From positions 333,126-397,125 of the forward strand of contig JAWZYV010010290.1 in assembly GCA_038373885.1 (NCBI GenBank): 64,000 nt of DNA, given 5' to 3'. Each line of letters opens with the position of its first letter. Positions within the stretch are counted from its first letter, which is position 1. The stretch comes from Cheiracanthium punctorium. Lineage: Eukaryota; Arthropoda; Arachnida; Araneae; Cheiracanthiidae. A model generated the notes under the pieces. The model ran no database searches. It was given only the letters and a program-made list of their open reading frames with translations, and had not been told where the DNA came from. Position numbers and translations under genes: made by a program. Below, piece after piece: positions 8,844-21,510 of this stretch.

Positions 8844-11800
8844 GGTGCAAAAAAGCTTAAGTAACTAACGATACAGAATTGCATGAAGTATGCCATCTTA
8901 TCAAAAAGCGCATGCTATGTAGCTTAAATAAATTTCTTACTGAAGGGAGAAGGGGTATCTATTGCGCCCGTGGTCGATTTATATACGAAACCAACATATA
9001 CCATTAACAGCCTATCCTCAAACAACCTCCAAGTAGTTTTACGTGCGGTGTGAATTTCAAAACAATCTTTTTCACGATCTGATCGCATCTCGCCGCGATA
9101 AAATACTTGTTATTTTACAAGTATGGTCGTTTATCCGGTGTAAAAAAAAAGTACGGCGTGGCTGTGTCCGAAAATGAAAATTTCTTTAATTCACCAGCAT
9201 GTATGTGGCTCTAGCAAATTCTTAAAAATGAAAATTGACTATAACTCAGTAATCTTCAATTTTCATATTCATCAGAACATATTGCTTTGTAATAAATCTA
9301 TAAATTATTGATTCTTTAAGTTATTGGTTTCTTTCTTCAATCTTTAAGTTATTGATTTGTAAAAAATCTATAAATTGCTTTGTAATACTAGTAGCTCCTT
9401 CAAAACTTCAAAAGTGTAGCTCTATTTTAAAATGCGGCCAGAGAAATAGCCTTGAGAAAATTTGAGGGGAGGGTTGAACTTCGAAAACCGCCTTGGCTAC
9501 GGTTTTGCTGCGGCTACTCAAAAATTTAAAAAAAAAAAAAAAAAATGTTGCTTTATTTGAAAATGGCACAATTCATAATACTGCAGAATCCCCAGTAAAT
9601 GCCACTTTATACATTTTCAATGTATGACCACATGATTTAGCTTAGTAATTCATTCTTCTATCATATGATCTTCGGCAGTCAAAAGAGTAGAGGTAGTGTA
9701 GCTTGAGCGTCCCCCAGCCCCGATTGCTAACCCAAGTTCCCAGTTATATGCAACATTCTCTATATTTGTGAGAGTAAAACTCGTGACCCCCATTATTTTG
9801 TAAAAACTCGATCCTAGCAAAAGCAAAGATTTCTAAACCATTTTCATATTGTGTACTACTTATTTTTTTAATCGCTTAAATGACCCCCCTTTGAATTAAA
9901 CTAGTTCAAAAACAAAGCTCAAGCGGATAGGAGGGAGGGGGGGGGGTGAGACAAATGATCCTCAACTTTGCTCCAAAATAATGTGATTTTTTAAAAATCT
10001 TTTTACTTTCTCATTTGTTTGAAAATTTAAGAACTTAGAGGTGTAGCGAGTACATAGAGGTGTAGCGTTATTGGCATGGTGAATTTTTTTTTTTATGTTA
10101 ACATTTCTTTTTAAATCAAAAAGAAACTTATATTTTCTGCTCTTAAATTCGTTATATTGCGTTTCTCTCTCTCTCACGCGCACAGGGAAAAAAAAAAAAA
10201 AAAAAAAAAAAACTGTGGGAATTTATTTTCTACTCTTGAATACGATAATTGATCCCCAAAACCTTCAGACACTCTGCGCTTATGCCTCCTCTATTTAAGA
10301 CTCTATCTTACGCGTAACTACCATCTAAGGCGCCATCTAATCCTTTATTTTAGAAAAAAAAAGACGGCGAATCTGTTAAGTTTGTTGACTAATTTAGTAT
10401 TGTTGATAGAAAATCTAAGCAAAAAATAGTCAAAATAAATATAATAAACTACTTTTTGAAGAAGTGGGAAAATAGAAGACTAAAAATGACATAGAAATCG
10501 CCACTGTCTGACAAAATACTTATTTTTGAGCATATGAAGCATCACAGTTTAGAATTACTAATACCTGCATAAAAACGGCTGTGGTCTTTCAGCTCGGTTT
10601 GAAATAAAAATTATGACTGAAAACGGGAGAATGTGTCAGGGTTGTGGATTTTACGTTTCCTTTCTCCTACCCCCTTGTTTGTGTTTTCTTAGTGTTAAAA
10701 TAATATTAAGCAAAAATAACTGTAAAACATGCTATGAATGATGGGATTTAATATATGGTATGCTTGACGACTCAAAAATTATCAAGAATGTGAAAAAAAA
10801 GCTTTTTACCTCAAGGGAATGACTTGAACATTTTCCAAATAAAGATACATATAAGCATTAATCGCCGTACAGGAAAATTTTCTCGTCTTTAAATAGTGAA
10901 ATAGTATTTTTTAATTGAAAAAAAAAATGTGTAACAGTTGCATTTTTATTTTTATAGTGAAAGGGATCCGAACAGTATCATACTTGTAATTCTGGTGTTG
11001 TCAGAAGTATTAAGCATTCCTTCTATTATTGAACTTATTTCCTTTACAGTGAGACCAGAATGTTTAAACAGACGATTGTTTAAATTTATATTTACCCAAG
11101 GATTTTGGACTAACTATTGTTCACGGTATTGCTTTCTAAGCTAAACATATAGAGTATGACATCGACACCCAATTCTTTTTCATTCTCTTCTTTTTTAATA
11201 ACTCCTCTTTTTGTTTGAATGGCACCAGGTCGATTGCGTTGCATGGTCCATGGTCGTGATCGATTGCATTCGGAACGGTGCAGTGCTGCTGTAGGCGTAA
11301 CTTACATCTTCCCGTGTTAATCCTTACCCCGCATTTTAACGCTGCGTTCAGTAGACTTTGTTCTCTGCTCTCTCTGTTGAATCACCTCCTTTTATTGATT
11401 GCCTTTTAAAACGAATGGAGAAGGGGAAAAATCCAGACGTTTCCTTGGCAGCAAATCCTAAAATGGAGATTTTTTGGGTAAAGCTTTTCGACTGTGTTGT
11501 TCAGATTTTAAACTGTTGCGCTGGTTCGCTTCAGGGGAAAAATCTTGCCGATAAAAATGATTTCATGGTCTTTTATTTTTCTTACCGGAAGAACAACCGC
11601 TCACCAAGTCGAAAGTTATTTATTTTACATTGCTTTAAACCTTTTAGTTAGTGTGGTGCGAATTAGAGTCATAACATTAGCATGTGTTCAGGATCGCAAC
11701 TAGGGCAGGGGGAAACGGGGCACGTGCCCTGGGTGCCGTGCTCTGGAGGCGCCAAAATTCAGGTCTGCCTCGGGTTACGTAATGTCCACTTGCGGCACTG

Positions 11801-11909
11801 CATGTATTTTTTAGATTTCGTTTGCATTTGAAATATATTTGTGTTTCTCTTATTTAATGCTGTACTTTGCTTTTAAATAAGAAAAATACAATCACAAATA
11901 CAGTGTGTA
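8397..11909 (+). other. Start of SLC6 intron 1; no further exon seen
   Basis: It begins with the donor gtaagta. The sequence is AT-rich with long homopolymers (T-run 8813-8840, A-run about 10189-10211) and a decayed G+C-rich remnant at 11690-11780 ('gccctgggtgccgtgctc', 'ggcgccaaaattcag') related to 5568-5670. No exon continuing the transporter after NGGG was recognised here or further right. Confidence 0.5.
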
Positions 11910-12111
11910 CAAGGCCGTAGCCAGAAAAAAATTTCGAGAGGAAGGGAAGATTATGTAGCGCTAAAATTAAATTTCGGGAGGGATACAATTTTTCAACTTC
12001 AATTTATCTCCAGAACCAAAGCAAATAAACTACAAATGCCTTGACTCAAATTATGGGGGGGGGGGGAATCAAACTCCCACGATTCCCACAGTCCTCTCGC
12101 CTACGCCTTTG
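11910..12111. mobile_element. hAT-like MITE, 202 bp
   Basis: The ends 'caaggccgtagccag' and 'cgcctacgcctttg' are inverted repeats with a few mismatches. The flanks agtgtgta and agtgtgcc match at 6 of 8, indicating an aged 8-bp target duplication. It is non-coding, with a G-run near the right end. Confidence 0.75.
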
Positions 12112-12578
12112 AGTGTGCCTAAAAGTTTCCGTGCTCCAACTTAACGAACTCATTGTTCGTGATTTTTTTTAAAATATTTACTTTTATCGTCTGCTTACCG
12201 TGGCATCAATTCTCTAGTTTTTGCGAGAATAAAGTTCTACGTTATTTTGTTCTTCATAGTGAAGTGAATTTATCACAGTCAGTGAATTGGCGCTGTTCCA
12301 TGTGATGTATTTTGAAAATAAATCATATGAAAGATGCAAAAAAGTTCGATAAATAAATATGCAAATTGATATCCCTGTATATCGCCAGTACAGGAACTTT
12401 TAGAGGACACTTCGTGCATTTTAAATGCAAAAGAAACCTGATAAAACACTCTTGAATCTTAAAATTCCAATCGGCATCGCTGGATTGAAAGGAAAGAGTT
12501 AAACTCGCTCCCCTATTCGTAATCAAGTTATTTATCTGTCGTATGTCGTATAAATTGAAAGTATGATATCCTTTGGTA
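12112..12578. other. Intronic or intergenic DNA, no feature
   Basis: This is AT-rich unique-looking sequence. No gene, repeat boundary or RNA was recognised. Confidence 0.4.
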
Positions 12579-12586
12579 GCCCTTAA

Positions 12587-12749
12587 CATAGGCACCGGCA
12601 GCATAAGGCAAGGAGAAGGGGGGCAATGGGCACCCCCTGGATTTTTGTATGCAGTATTTTCTCTTGCTTTTTTGCTCTTTCCAACATGGCAACCATACGT
12701 TAAAGTAGTCTTTGCCCCCCCCCCGGGAAATATTCTGCCGGCGCCCATG
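12587..12749. mobile_element. hAT MITE, 163 bp, perfect TSD
   Basis: The terminal repeats 'cataggcaccggcag' and 'ctgccggcgcccatg' match inverted at 13 of 15 positions. The flanks 12579-12586 and 12750-12757 are both gcccttaa, a perfect 8-bp duplication. The open frames across it on both strands are chance readings through the element. Confidence 0.88.
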
Positions 12750-12757
12750 GCCCTTAA

Positions 12758-14192
12758 GGCTGTTCTTTTTGGAAATCATGGGGCAACTTTTGGACAACGT
12801 TTTAAAAAAATTAATTGCGCCAGAGACTCGGAATTTTTTTAAAATGCCTCTTTACTAGTTGAACTGTGACAAACAGTGCCTATTGGAGGGATGAAACATT
12901 GAAGAAAAAATGTTCAATATACGGAATTTTGCATTATTTCCCTAAACAGATAACTTTTCGGCCCATTTATGAAGGCGATTTTTGTGTTTAGGCCCAAAGT
13001 ACTGTCCATTCTATTATGGTGGCACTCAGTGGGCGGCCAACACTACCCCCTATAAAGGGACAGACGATTTAACGCCCAAGCCGAACCCAGAAGCAAGGCG
13101 TGACAGAATGACTCTTTTAGACACTACTGTACCCAAGTGGCAGACGAAACTAACATAGGGCATTTTATTTAGTCGAATACTATTTTGAGTGAAGGCAAAC
13201 AGAAATTAAAATGTACGCGAGGAGATAATTAATATTAACTCTCCCCCTTTTAGTGGAAATAATTGCATAGGATCCCCTTTTCATATTATTTAAAATTACT
13301 TTATTAAGGGGATGAATGTAACATCAGCATGAATTAAAACCAATGCGATTTTTTGTATCGCATGAACACAAAAACCGATCATTGTAATTGGAAGAATAAT
13401 TGGACATGTTTGTGCTAATAATGAGAATAGGGATTTTAATCTATTTTTAATGGAGATTTTTTCTGGTTCAAACGTTGACTATTCTATATACAACAACAAA
13501 TTTTCGACTTGATGTCGATGAGATTACAGTGAAAATCGCATTGGCAATTTACGAGATTCCCTCGTAAAGATAGATTTTGTATTACCAGTCAATTGAAGAC
13601 TGGAAATTTAACTTTAATTAATGGGGACCGTAAATATTTACGCTTAAATTCCAAAAGCATGTTAAATCATTTGGTTTGGACTGTTTAACATGGTGAAAGA
13701 AGTCAAAAACAACCCTTGCGCGAATCATTCGTCAATAATCTGAAAGGCAAAAAGGAATTTACGGATTCAAGCTTCCCCCAAACAGGTATTGCAATTACAT
13801 GGGTATGCGTGCCAAAGCGTTTCTTCCGTTTTGCCACACCGAAAAGTTTGAAATAACTATGTATTTTTAAAGAATGTATTTTTAAAAAGAATGTATTTTT
13901 AAAGAATGTATTAGTAAAAAAGAATGTATTTTTAAAAAAAAAGTGGAAAAAGATGTTAATTTACCACTTTGATATCTAAAAAAAGTTAATTTTGGTACTT
14001 TGATATCTTTGTCATCCTTGTTACAATCTGCTGTTTTTAATTCTATAACTAAATAATCAAAACGTTAATAGATTAAACTGGAATATACAGTATAAGTCCA
14101 GTATTGCACTTCTTACGCTTGTCAAAACTTTAAACAGGAACTATAGTGAAACTATTTTGTTAATCCTCACAATATGTGGTTGTCTTACCAAT
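12758..14192. other. Non-coding DNA with a GC-richer unidentified patch
   Basis: A patch at about 12950-13150 is richer in G+C than its surroundings ('ggtggcactcagtgggcggcc', 'cccaagccgaacccag') and may be an old repeat or a former exon, but I cannot name it. At 13858-13942 a 14-20-bp unit around 'agaatgtatttttaaa' is repeated four to five times. The rest is AT-rich. Confidence 0.4.
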
Positions 14193-14392
14193 ACCATTAT
14201 TAGGGATGCATCGAATACCATATTTTGCCGAATAACGAATACCGAATACTTCGTTAAAATTTATTAAACCATTATTAAACTTTGATTGCAATGATTAATT
14301 TAATTAGTTTTTTTCTGAAACAATATTTCATATGGTGTAAAACTTCAAAATTAAAATGCTTCAAATAATATCTAAACTGTTAGGATGACGCG

Positions 14393-14523
14393 AGACGAAA
14401 AATAACGTCGCGTCTCGCAAAATGCAAAGTTGTCTCGTTCCAAAATCCTATATGTAATGTTAAAATGAGTGTCTCGTCTCGCAAAAACGTAACCTTTAGC
14501 TCGCAAAGTCGTTCGCGTCATCC
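14393..14523. mobile_element. Tc1/mariner-type MITE nested in the hAT element
   Basis: The ends 'ggatgacgcga' and 'tcgcgtcatcc' are perfect inverted repeats of 11 bp, with TA on both sides (14391-14392 and 14524-14525). The 131-bp interior is full of 'gtctcg'/'cgagac' motifs. A TA duplication points to a Tc1/mariner-mobilised element. Confidence 0.8.
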
Positions 14524-14828
14524 TATCTGTTTCTTTATTTATATTTCACTTTTGTAAATTAGTGAAATGTTGGTAATTTTTTACTGCATATTTTATTAAA
14601 AAATTAGCAGTTAATTGACTTTACATATTTATGAACACTTAATGTTATGAGTTTTTTTTTTTTCATGGTTACTGTTTCAAACTTAAATCAGTTAGTAATA
14701 GCAAGGTTAATGTAATGTGTCATAAGATTTAAGAAAAATTGAAAAGCAACAAAATTCAAATTTAACATCTGAGTGTTTTCTCTTACATTAAAACTAATTT
14801 CATTGTGATATTAGTTTTTTGTGTGATT

Positions 14829-14925
14829 GTGGAACGCTACGTTAGGGCTATCTGCCAAGGATGGGGGTGCCTTGGTAGGAGGACTTTCTAAGGGTTTCTA
14901 ACGCTTATTCCCATGTGATATTAAT
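14829..14925 (-). repeat. SINE fragment inside the hAT element
   Basis: It shares 'gctatctgccaaggatggg' and 'ggaggactttctaagg' with the SINE copies at 6239-6447 and 7088-7298. Only the 3' body is present; the tRNA-like head is missing. Confidence 0.6.
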
Positions 14926-15147
14926 AAGTAACAACTTGAATCAATTTAGTACTATGGTATTATACTATATCTTTCATTCATGATATAAAAAATATGTATT
15001 TGTTTACCAATTGGTGAATACTTAAATTTGTTTACTATTCGGTTGCCGAATATTTAAGTATTCGGCCGAACCGAATATTCGGTTTGTCTGCCGAATAGGC
15101 AGTATACCGAATACCAACCGAATATTCGGTGCATCCCTAACCATTAT

Positions 15148-16420
15148 CAAGCACAAACCACGAGATAATACAGGAAAATCTTGGTAAATTTTGAAATAGG
15201 CTTTAGATCGCTAAAATATTTTAAAATTTTGCTCCAGTTTTCTTTGTTAACATTTTTTATTTTATTAACACGTCCCTAGAGTTATGATAGAGAAGTGTTG
15301 TGGTTATTTTTTGATGTATTGTGGTTATTTTTTGGTGTATTGTGGTTATTTTTTGTGGTTATTTTTTGGTAAAATTTTGCATACCCAATTATAAACGGAT
15401 GAAGTAGTGGTAATAGCTCTAATTTTAACACTTCACTAATTTTGGACTAAGAACCTGGCATCCCTCCACTATCGAAAGATATTCAGAGCTAACGCACTTC
15501 AAGAGCATAAAAAGAATAATTTCTACTTCAATTAAAAAAAATAAAAGTTCTACGTTTTAGAAAAAAATGAAGTTCTAAATTAAGATCTTTTCGCGAAATT
15601 TCACATTTAGATCACCCCGTGACCTCATCTACCTTGTATCGCGCTGCAATTTTTCTTTTAAATTTGCTTCTGTCAGGTTGTCAGGTACACATCTCCCCAT
15701 TTTTTCACCCGGCTTTATTTTTCTTCTCTCATGATTGAAGCATGTATGCAAAATATGTTCGGTTGAAAAGAATTTTTCTGCACTATTCATTAGGCTGTAC
15801 GAAAGAATTAAATTATTTGTAGCAAATGTGAGCATATTAGACTGCTGACTTGTATTATTGACTCTGTATTTTTGTGTACTGTGAGAATTTTTTGAGTTAA
15901 AAAAAAATCTTGGCGCTGAGTATCGTTTTTGATTCGTTGATCTTTTGCAAAATTTCCAAGTTGAATCGGTTCCACCAAAGAAAGACAGAGTAGTTTTTTT
16001 TAAATGGAAAAATGAAACTCCAATTTGTGTGTATACATACATATGCATTATAATCATCAGACGACAGCAATTGCAATTATATATAAAGTGGGAGGGGGGG
16101 GGGAAAGGAGATTGTCAGGGTGTCCAAAAATTTACGCAAGATTTAAATTAAATGGAAAAGTAATTAATTTAGTGTTGGCAACCAAAAAAAAAAAGAGAAT
16201 ACAGTTTGACAGCGGACAGTTTGGTATTAATAAAAATGTAGCACTACACGAAAGAACAAGGCGTTTTAATTGTTGAACAATATGTAAAAAATAATGGAAG
16301 TTTGATTCATGATGATTTTGATGATGAGTGAATAAGAATGAACATGTGATTTAACGCAATTGGATTTCTTTCTACGGTGTTATTTGATGCCAGAAGTCTA
16401 TGTCAACAATATTGCATCCA
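15148..16420. other. AT-rich DNA with a short tandem repeat
   Basis: A 21-bp unit 'gtattgtggttattttttgg' is repeated about 3.5 times at 15296-15370. A 142-codon open frame on the minus strand (16057-15629) has no recognisable family or splice context and is treated as chance. No other feature is seen. Confidence 0.4.
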
Positions 16421-16428
16421 CCTGAGAA

Positions 16429-16690
16429 TTGGGCACCACCATGACCGAGTGGTTAAATCCCTGAATACGGTATATGGCTGAAATGTGAAGGTCCCGGGTT
16501 CTGGCCTATTGCCCGGAAATCGGAGGATTCAGCGCTGCACCAACGAAATTCAGCCTCATTTATGCTAAATGGCCATGGAAAATTTCGACAAAAGAGTGCG
16601 TATGTGTCAGCAAAACAGTGCAGGTCATTTGCCCAATGTGTGCTATTCCATGCATAATCCTATCGTGTGTACTTTGTTTCTATTAAAAAA
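16429..16690 (+). mobile_element. tRNA-derived SINE, variant body, with A-rich tail
   Basis: The tRNA-like head begins 'gggcaccaccatgaccgag', with A box 'tgaccgagtggtt' and B box-like 'gtcccgggttctgg', again class II-like. The body after about 16510 differs from the other SINEs here ('gaaattcagcctcatttatg'), and the copy ends in 'ttaaaaaaaaa'. It shares a head but not a tail with the main family, so it is a second SINE family or subfamily. Confidence 0.75.
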
Positions 16691-19600
16691 AAATACAATT
16701 TTAAAAAAAGAACTGTGTTTACCATTTAATTCAAATCTTGCCTAAAATTTGGGCCGTCCTTTATTAAGGCGCTTTTTAATGTAACGATGAGAAAATTTAC
16801 CTTTATAATACCCTGCTAGCTCTAATACTGACAATAATTATTAAAAACACTATTAAACTAACATTTTTCTTATCTAAACAAAATTACTGTTAACAAATTT
16901 TCTTTCTTTTCTTGTGTGTATTTTAATAGGATTATTTCGTGATGAAAGTTTGTGTCTATGAAAGCTTTTAGAACTCTAGAAAGATTAATATTCTGTTAGA
17001 ATAAGAAATGAAGACCTCTAAGAAGTCTGCAGCATCTCTTACAGTTTTTTTCAGATCTCAATATATATAACGTCTTGTATTTTATTTTTGGTAGAATTTA
17101 ATTATAAACAAGCGAAAAAAAAAAAAAAGCTCTTGACTCACATATTCGTAACCCTATGATGATTCACGCTATAAAAACAAAATAATGAATTTTTAAAAAA
17201 TATTTTAAAACTTTTTTTAAAGAATGTTTTAAAGGCGATTAATTTAATATTTTGACCTTGAAAATTTTAAATGTTCGGAAATAATAATACCTATGGTATT
17301 TCAAAATAATCTTAAAACCTTTTCCAAGTCTACATTTCTAGTCTCAGATTTTATAGAATTTGCTATTGGGGTTGCTAAAATATTTTGTATAATTTGAAAT
17401 CTAACTTAAATCTGAATATTTTAAAGTTTTATCCTAATAATCTTAATTTTTATAGATCAAAGATTACCTTTATCGCATCTCTTGACGTAAATGTTAACTA
17501 GTAGCAAAAGTGCAAACAGACATTGTTTTTTTTTTTTGTGTGTGTGTGTGTGTGTAAGTGCCAGAATTATACTGTTTAATTACGCGAATCTGCGTGCGTG
17601 AGTTCTATATTCTAACTCCCACATAATTTCCCCTGACACATCTACAAATCCTTCCTCGTCTGCTTGCTGCCCTTCTCTTCAAAATATATGAACTCCGTTG
17701 TCATGGTGTTCCGTTTATTATGAAAACTATGGTCCCGCAGTTTTATGGGAGTTTCCCCACTGTCAAGTCCTTAATACCGCTGAGAACTGTCACAGATTGT
17801 CAAATAAAATAACGGATGTAAAAATAATGTGATTTGTCAGTATTTTCCAAAATAACTCAAGTACTTATGTTCTGTGTAGTATTTATTTAAACATTCAACT
17901 CTCATAAACACATGAACAAAATTAATGGAAATTTGTTATGCTGAGTATTATTTATCCGTCGAAATATTCCGGTTTGTCACCATCAACGAGTTGTTTTAGA
18001 TAAGGTTTAGTTCGTGAGAATTAATAAGTTATTTTTTGCTCAGTTTTTACTACCCCTGAAAATGCTTCAAACTCGCTGCTGTAATTTTAAAATTTATTTA
18101 AATTCATTAAGATTAATAAAATGTAAATAGGCATAGGCGTATGGGAAAACCAAGAACATCAAGCCCCATTCCCTTCTCTCAGAAAGAAAAAAGAATAAAT
18201 TTCTGAATTTATTGGGATAATGATTTTATAAAATACATTTTGACATCTTTTTTTTTATTTTAACACTTCTTTCCCTTTTTTCTTGTTTCCGCAAAGGAAC
18301 AGTGGCAAAGATTCCCTTTCTGTGTCTTTTGGTGCTTCTCGACAAGGGTTTTTGAGGAATAGTCAAATATTCATCCCGGGAAGTTACAATGCGCACACAA
18401 AACGAATATATGTCTTTCCGTCTCTGCTGTTAAAGCATGAACAGGTTAACTATTCGTTAGGTACATGCCCAAACTGAATTTTTTTTTTTATAGTCGATGC
18501 GTTTGGCATCATTTATCTATCTTGCTTCAACTTTATTTAAACTCGTAACGAAGATTGGGAAAATAAAATATACACAGTTCTCCGTCTCCCCAATAATCAG
18601 TAGGTGGTGGTGGTGACGCTTGTGGAAAATGCTCGTACGTGGTTAAACTGCTGATTTTAAGGAAACCTACTGATTTTTCAGTGGGATTCATTGATACTTG
18701 CAAAACATTAATGCGCGTGGAGGTCTGACCTTGAGGACATTGGCAGAGAAATTCGAAGGTCACATTCTATCCAGACACGTCCAGAAAGGACTCGACTTGG
18801 AACGTGATGGAATTTTAAGTGCAGCAATTAAGAAAGGTTGGTCTCTTCTCTGTCTATAAAGATTAGTTTGACTTTCCAGAGCCATCGAGGAAAGATAAAG
18901 TGAGATTGATTTATTTTCTTAGAGAAAGAAACTTACCTTAGCTGAACTATATATTTTTCTTTCTATTGTAATTTTCTTTTGCACGCACGGAAAAGTTAAA
19001 TAACAAAAAATGGCTTTTTCCTATTTCTTTTGTGATTGGAAACAGTTTGTGCCATTGAAGTTTTGGTTTAAATAACGTGCAACTTTATCAAATTTTGCAG
19101 TCTGGAAATTACGAATTTTCGGTATGGAAAAATAATTACATACTTTCAAGACAAAAACTGTTTGTATTTGATGTTATCTGGCTGTGTTTCTATGACACTG
19201 CTAGACATTCAAGAATTTTCTGGCGCGCGAAATGGACAATGTCAAGATCGAATGAATCATTCGATTCAGTTTAGAATCGAAACTTTTAACTATTGCAGAG
19301 TCCATAAGAGAAAAAAAAACTTTCATTCAAAATTGGATGTGACAGTGATATGTTCAGTTAACATTGAAAGGAAATCTTAAAATACAGATTAACGTAAAAT
19401 CTCTTTCATTTCATTCTAGTATCACTAATTAAAAGCAAAATTTACCATTCAGTAATAAAGTAAAAATCTGATCAAAATAAACTTTAAACGTATTCCTTAG
19501 TATCAAAAAGTGTTATATTTATTTTTTTTATTTGGTCTCCCTTCTCCTTAGTACTTACAACTTTAAAATCCTTTTTAATCCATTTTGCCAGTTTTTTTCT

Positions 19601-20080
19601 GCATTTATTCAAAATAGTAAGAAGAATTGTTCGGTTGTTTTGAGTCTCGTGTACCTTTTTCTGGGTTTGGAAAGGTTTTTTTTATAAATACGCATCAAAA
19701 AGTAAAGTTTTATAAAATTACTGACTGGAATCTGAGACAATTTAGAAATATGGAACTGAAAATGAATTATGCGAGTTTGTGTTAATCAGAGGATTTATTA
19801 ATTTTTCTTGTTCGTTTGAAATAACAAATACATCTTTCTAGTTACAAATTGTGAAGTTAGAGACTTTAATATATCTATATAAACTATTATTTAATCAGAT
19901 GCTGTTTTAAAGAGAAAACTTTGTGTGTGTGTGTCGGGGGGTGGGGGTTGCTAAACAATTGAAGAAGCACTTTATGTATTTTTTTACTATTATTTTTTCC
20001 AACTGATGCTTAATTTTTTATATGTTACAAACCGGGATTAATCGCACCCCAGTTCACACATCAGTATTGTTGAAATACGT
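16691..20080. other. AT-rich non-coding DNA
   Basis: No exon or complete mobile element was recognised. It contains (GT)n near 17537-17556 and a T-run at 17526. Short open frames at 18283-18477 and 19077-19380 have no recognisable motif and no credible splice sites. Confidence 0.4.
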
Positions 20081-21338
20081 TTAAGGGGACAGCCTACTTT
20101 TAAAATGCCCATAAAGTCGATTTTGAGATTTTTATCTCATTAAATAGCTTACTTTATTCTAAAAAGATTGATACCAACCATTTTTCTGTATGACATTTAT
20201 TTGTTGAGATAAAAAGGAAAATGTAAACGCAAGTTGGGCAGCATGCTGTAGAAGCTGCAACTAAGGTTGACACTCAAAGAATAAAAGAGGGAGAATAGAA
20301 ATGTACAGAATTTAATTTAGAAACTCGAAGAGCCAGAAAAACGCTCATCAGTTCTCAGTTTGAGGCAATAAAAGAAAACGAAGGCATTGTGCATGAAAGC
20401 GGAAAATTTTAAATCGAAATTTCATAAAGTGAAATAAAATCAAATTTTTATGTTGCAAAGTAAAAAAATATATATATATGGATATAATTATTAAAATAAC
20501 TTCAAAACATGTACTTTACCAATATTAATGCCTTTATATCCTAAAAATGTATCTTTTGTTAAGGTATGTACATATATTTTCATATTTACAACTGTCGAGC
20601 TTTTCTTTAGACTGATGTTTCTTAAGCCATATTAAAATATATTTTGGGTTAATCATATTAAGTACTCCGTAAAATTATTCTTAAATAGTAAATGTTTCAT
20701 TAGAAAATGTTTTTAACTTTTAAAAATTAAAATTTATGTTCCAAAACAACAATTTGAACTTTAATTGGCGTTTTCTCAAAACACTGTTTTTCAAGTTTGC
20801 GCGCATGATATTTTAAAAACTATTTAAGATAGCAACTTGAAATTTTTCTCAGGCATTTATTCTAATATAATGAACAAAATGAACTAAAATGAAATGGTTG
20901 TGTTTCATAGAAAAAAAGTTATGATTGTAAAACTATCAAAATTTTTATGGTAATTTAAATTTTCAGATTAAATGATTTTTTAAAATTTAAATTATGAAAA
21001 TAATTAAACCATTTTAGTTCAGATTGTTAATTTGAATGTCTTGTTTAATTTAGAAAAAAATTATGAGGTTCAAAGGAATTCTAATTGAGATATCTTGCGC
21101 GCAGTGGGAAAGTACCCTTGAATTTTTTTTTCCAATATTGTGTGGTAAAATAATATTTTTAAAATTATCACCTTTATAATAAACTAAAATAATATTTTTA
21201 ATCAATAGAGTAATGTCATAGTAGTTAACTGAAAAAAAAGTTATGTTTCTGCATGCATTCGTTATTTTTTTAAAAATTATGAAAGTTGATCTAAAATTTA
21301 TACATTTTCCCATTCTTAAAAGTAGGCTGTCCCCTTAA
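20081..21338. mobile_element. Non-autonomous DNA transposon with TTAA-flanked perfect TIRs, 1.26 kb
   Basis: A perfect 23-bp terminal inverted repeat begins 'ttaaggggacagcctact' at 20081 and is mirrored at 21316-21338. If TTAA is the target duplication, this fits piggyBac or Kolobok mobilisation; a TA duplication (Tc1/mariner) is also possible because TTAA contains TA. The interior is extremely AT-rich, and the only open frame (87 codons, minus) shows no transposase motif. Confidence 0.85.
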
Positions 21339-21510
21339 AACATGGCAAAGTAAATTTTTGAGAAAAGTACATTTAATGCTATGCATGATAGTTATTCCAA
21401 ATGTTCTGTCATGCAAATTACGTTATTCCTTATTCATAAGATAGTAACTAAGGGAAAAGACAATTGCATAGGCTTAGTATTTAATATTTTCGATAAACAG
21501 AAGTTTTCCA

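Larger units (their letters stand above)
14201..15139. mobile_element. hAT element, 939 bp, non-autonomous
   Basis: The termini 'tagggatgcatcgaata' and 'tattcggtgcatcccta' are inverted repeats, and both flanks are accattat (14193-14200 and 15140-15147), a perfect 8-bp duplication. The ends are filled with 'ccgaata'/'attcgg' subterminal motifs, the usual transposase-binding arrangement in hAT elements. There is no transposase ORF. It hosts a small nested MITE (14393-14523) and a SINE fragment (14829-14925). Confidence 0.93.

Noticed and set aside
11358..11651. 97-codon open frame on the plus strand
   Set aside because: No transporter or other family signature is visible and it does not continue the SLC6 protein; it is not supported as exon 2.
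12323..12842. Overlapping 89-141-codon open frames on both strands
   Set aside because: They read straight through the hAT MITE at 12587-12749 and have no motif.
15296..15370. CRISPR-like regular repeats
   Set aside because: The units are contiguous with no unique spacers, and the genome is eukaryotic; it is a plain minisatellite.
15629..16057. 142-codon open frame on the minus strand
   Set aside because: It shows no recognisable domain, signal peptide or splice context, and the sequence is Lys/Asn/Ser-rich as expected from AT-rich DNA.
16429..16510. Possible tRNA genes at the heads of SINEs (also near 6400, 30750 and 54880)
   Set aside because: The acceptor stems do not close and the heads run directly into SINE bodies with target duplications, so they are retroposed SINE promoters and not tRNA genes.
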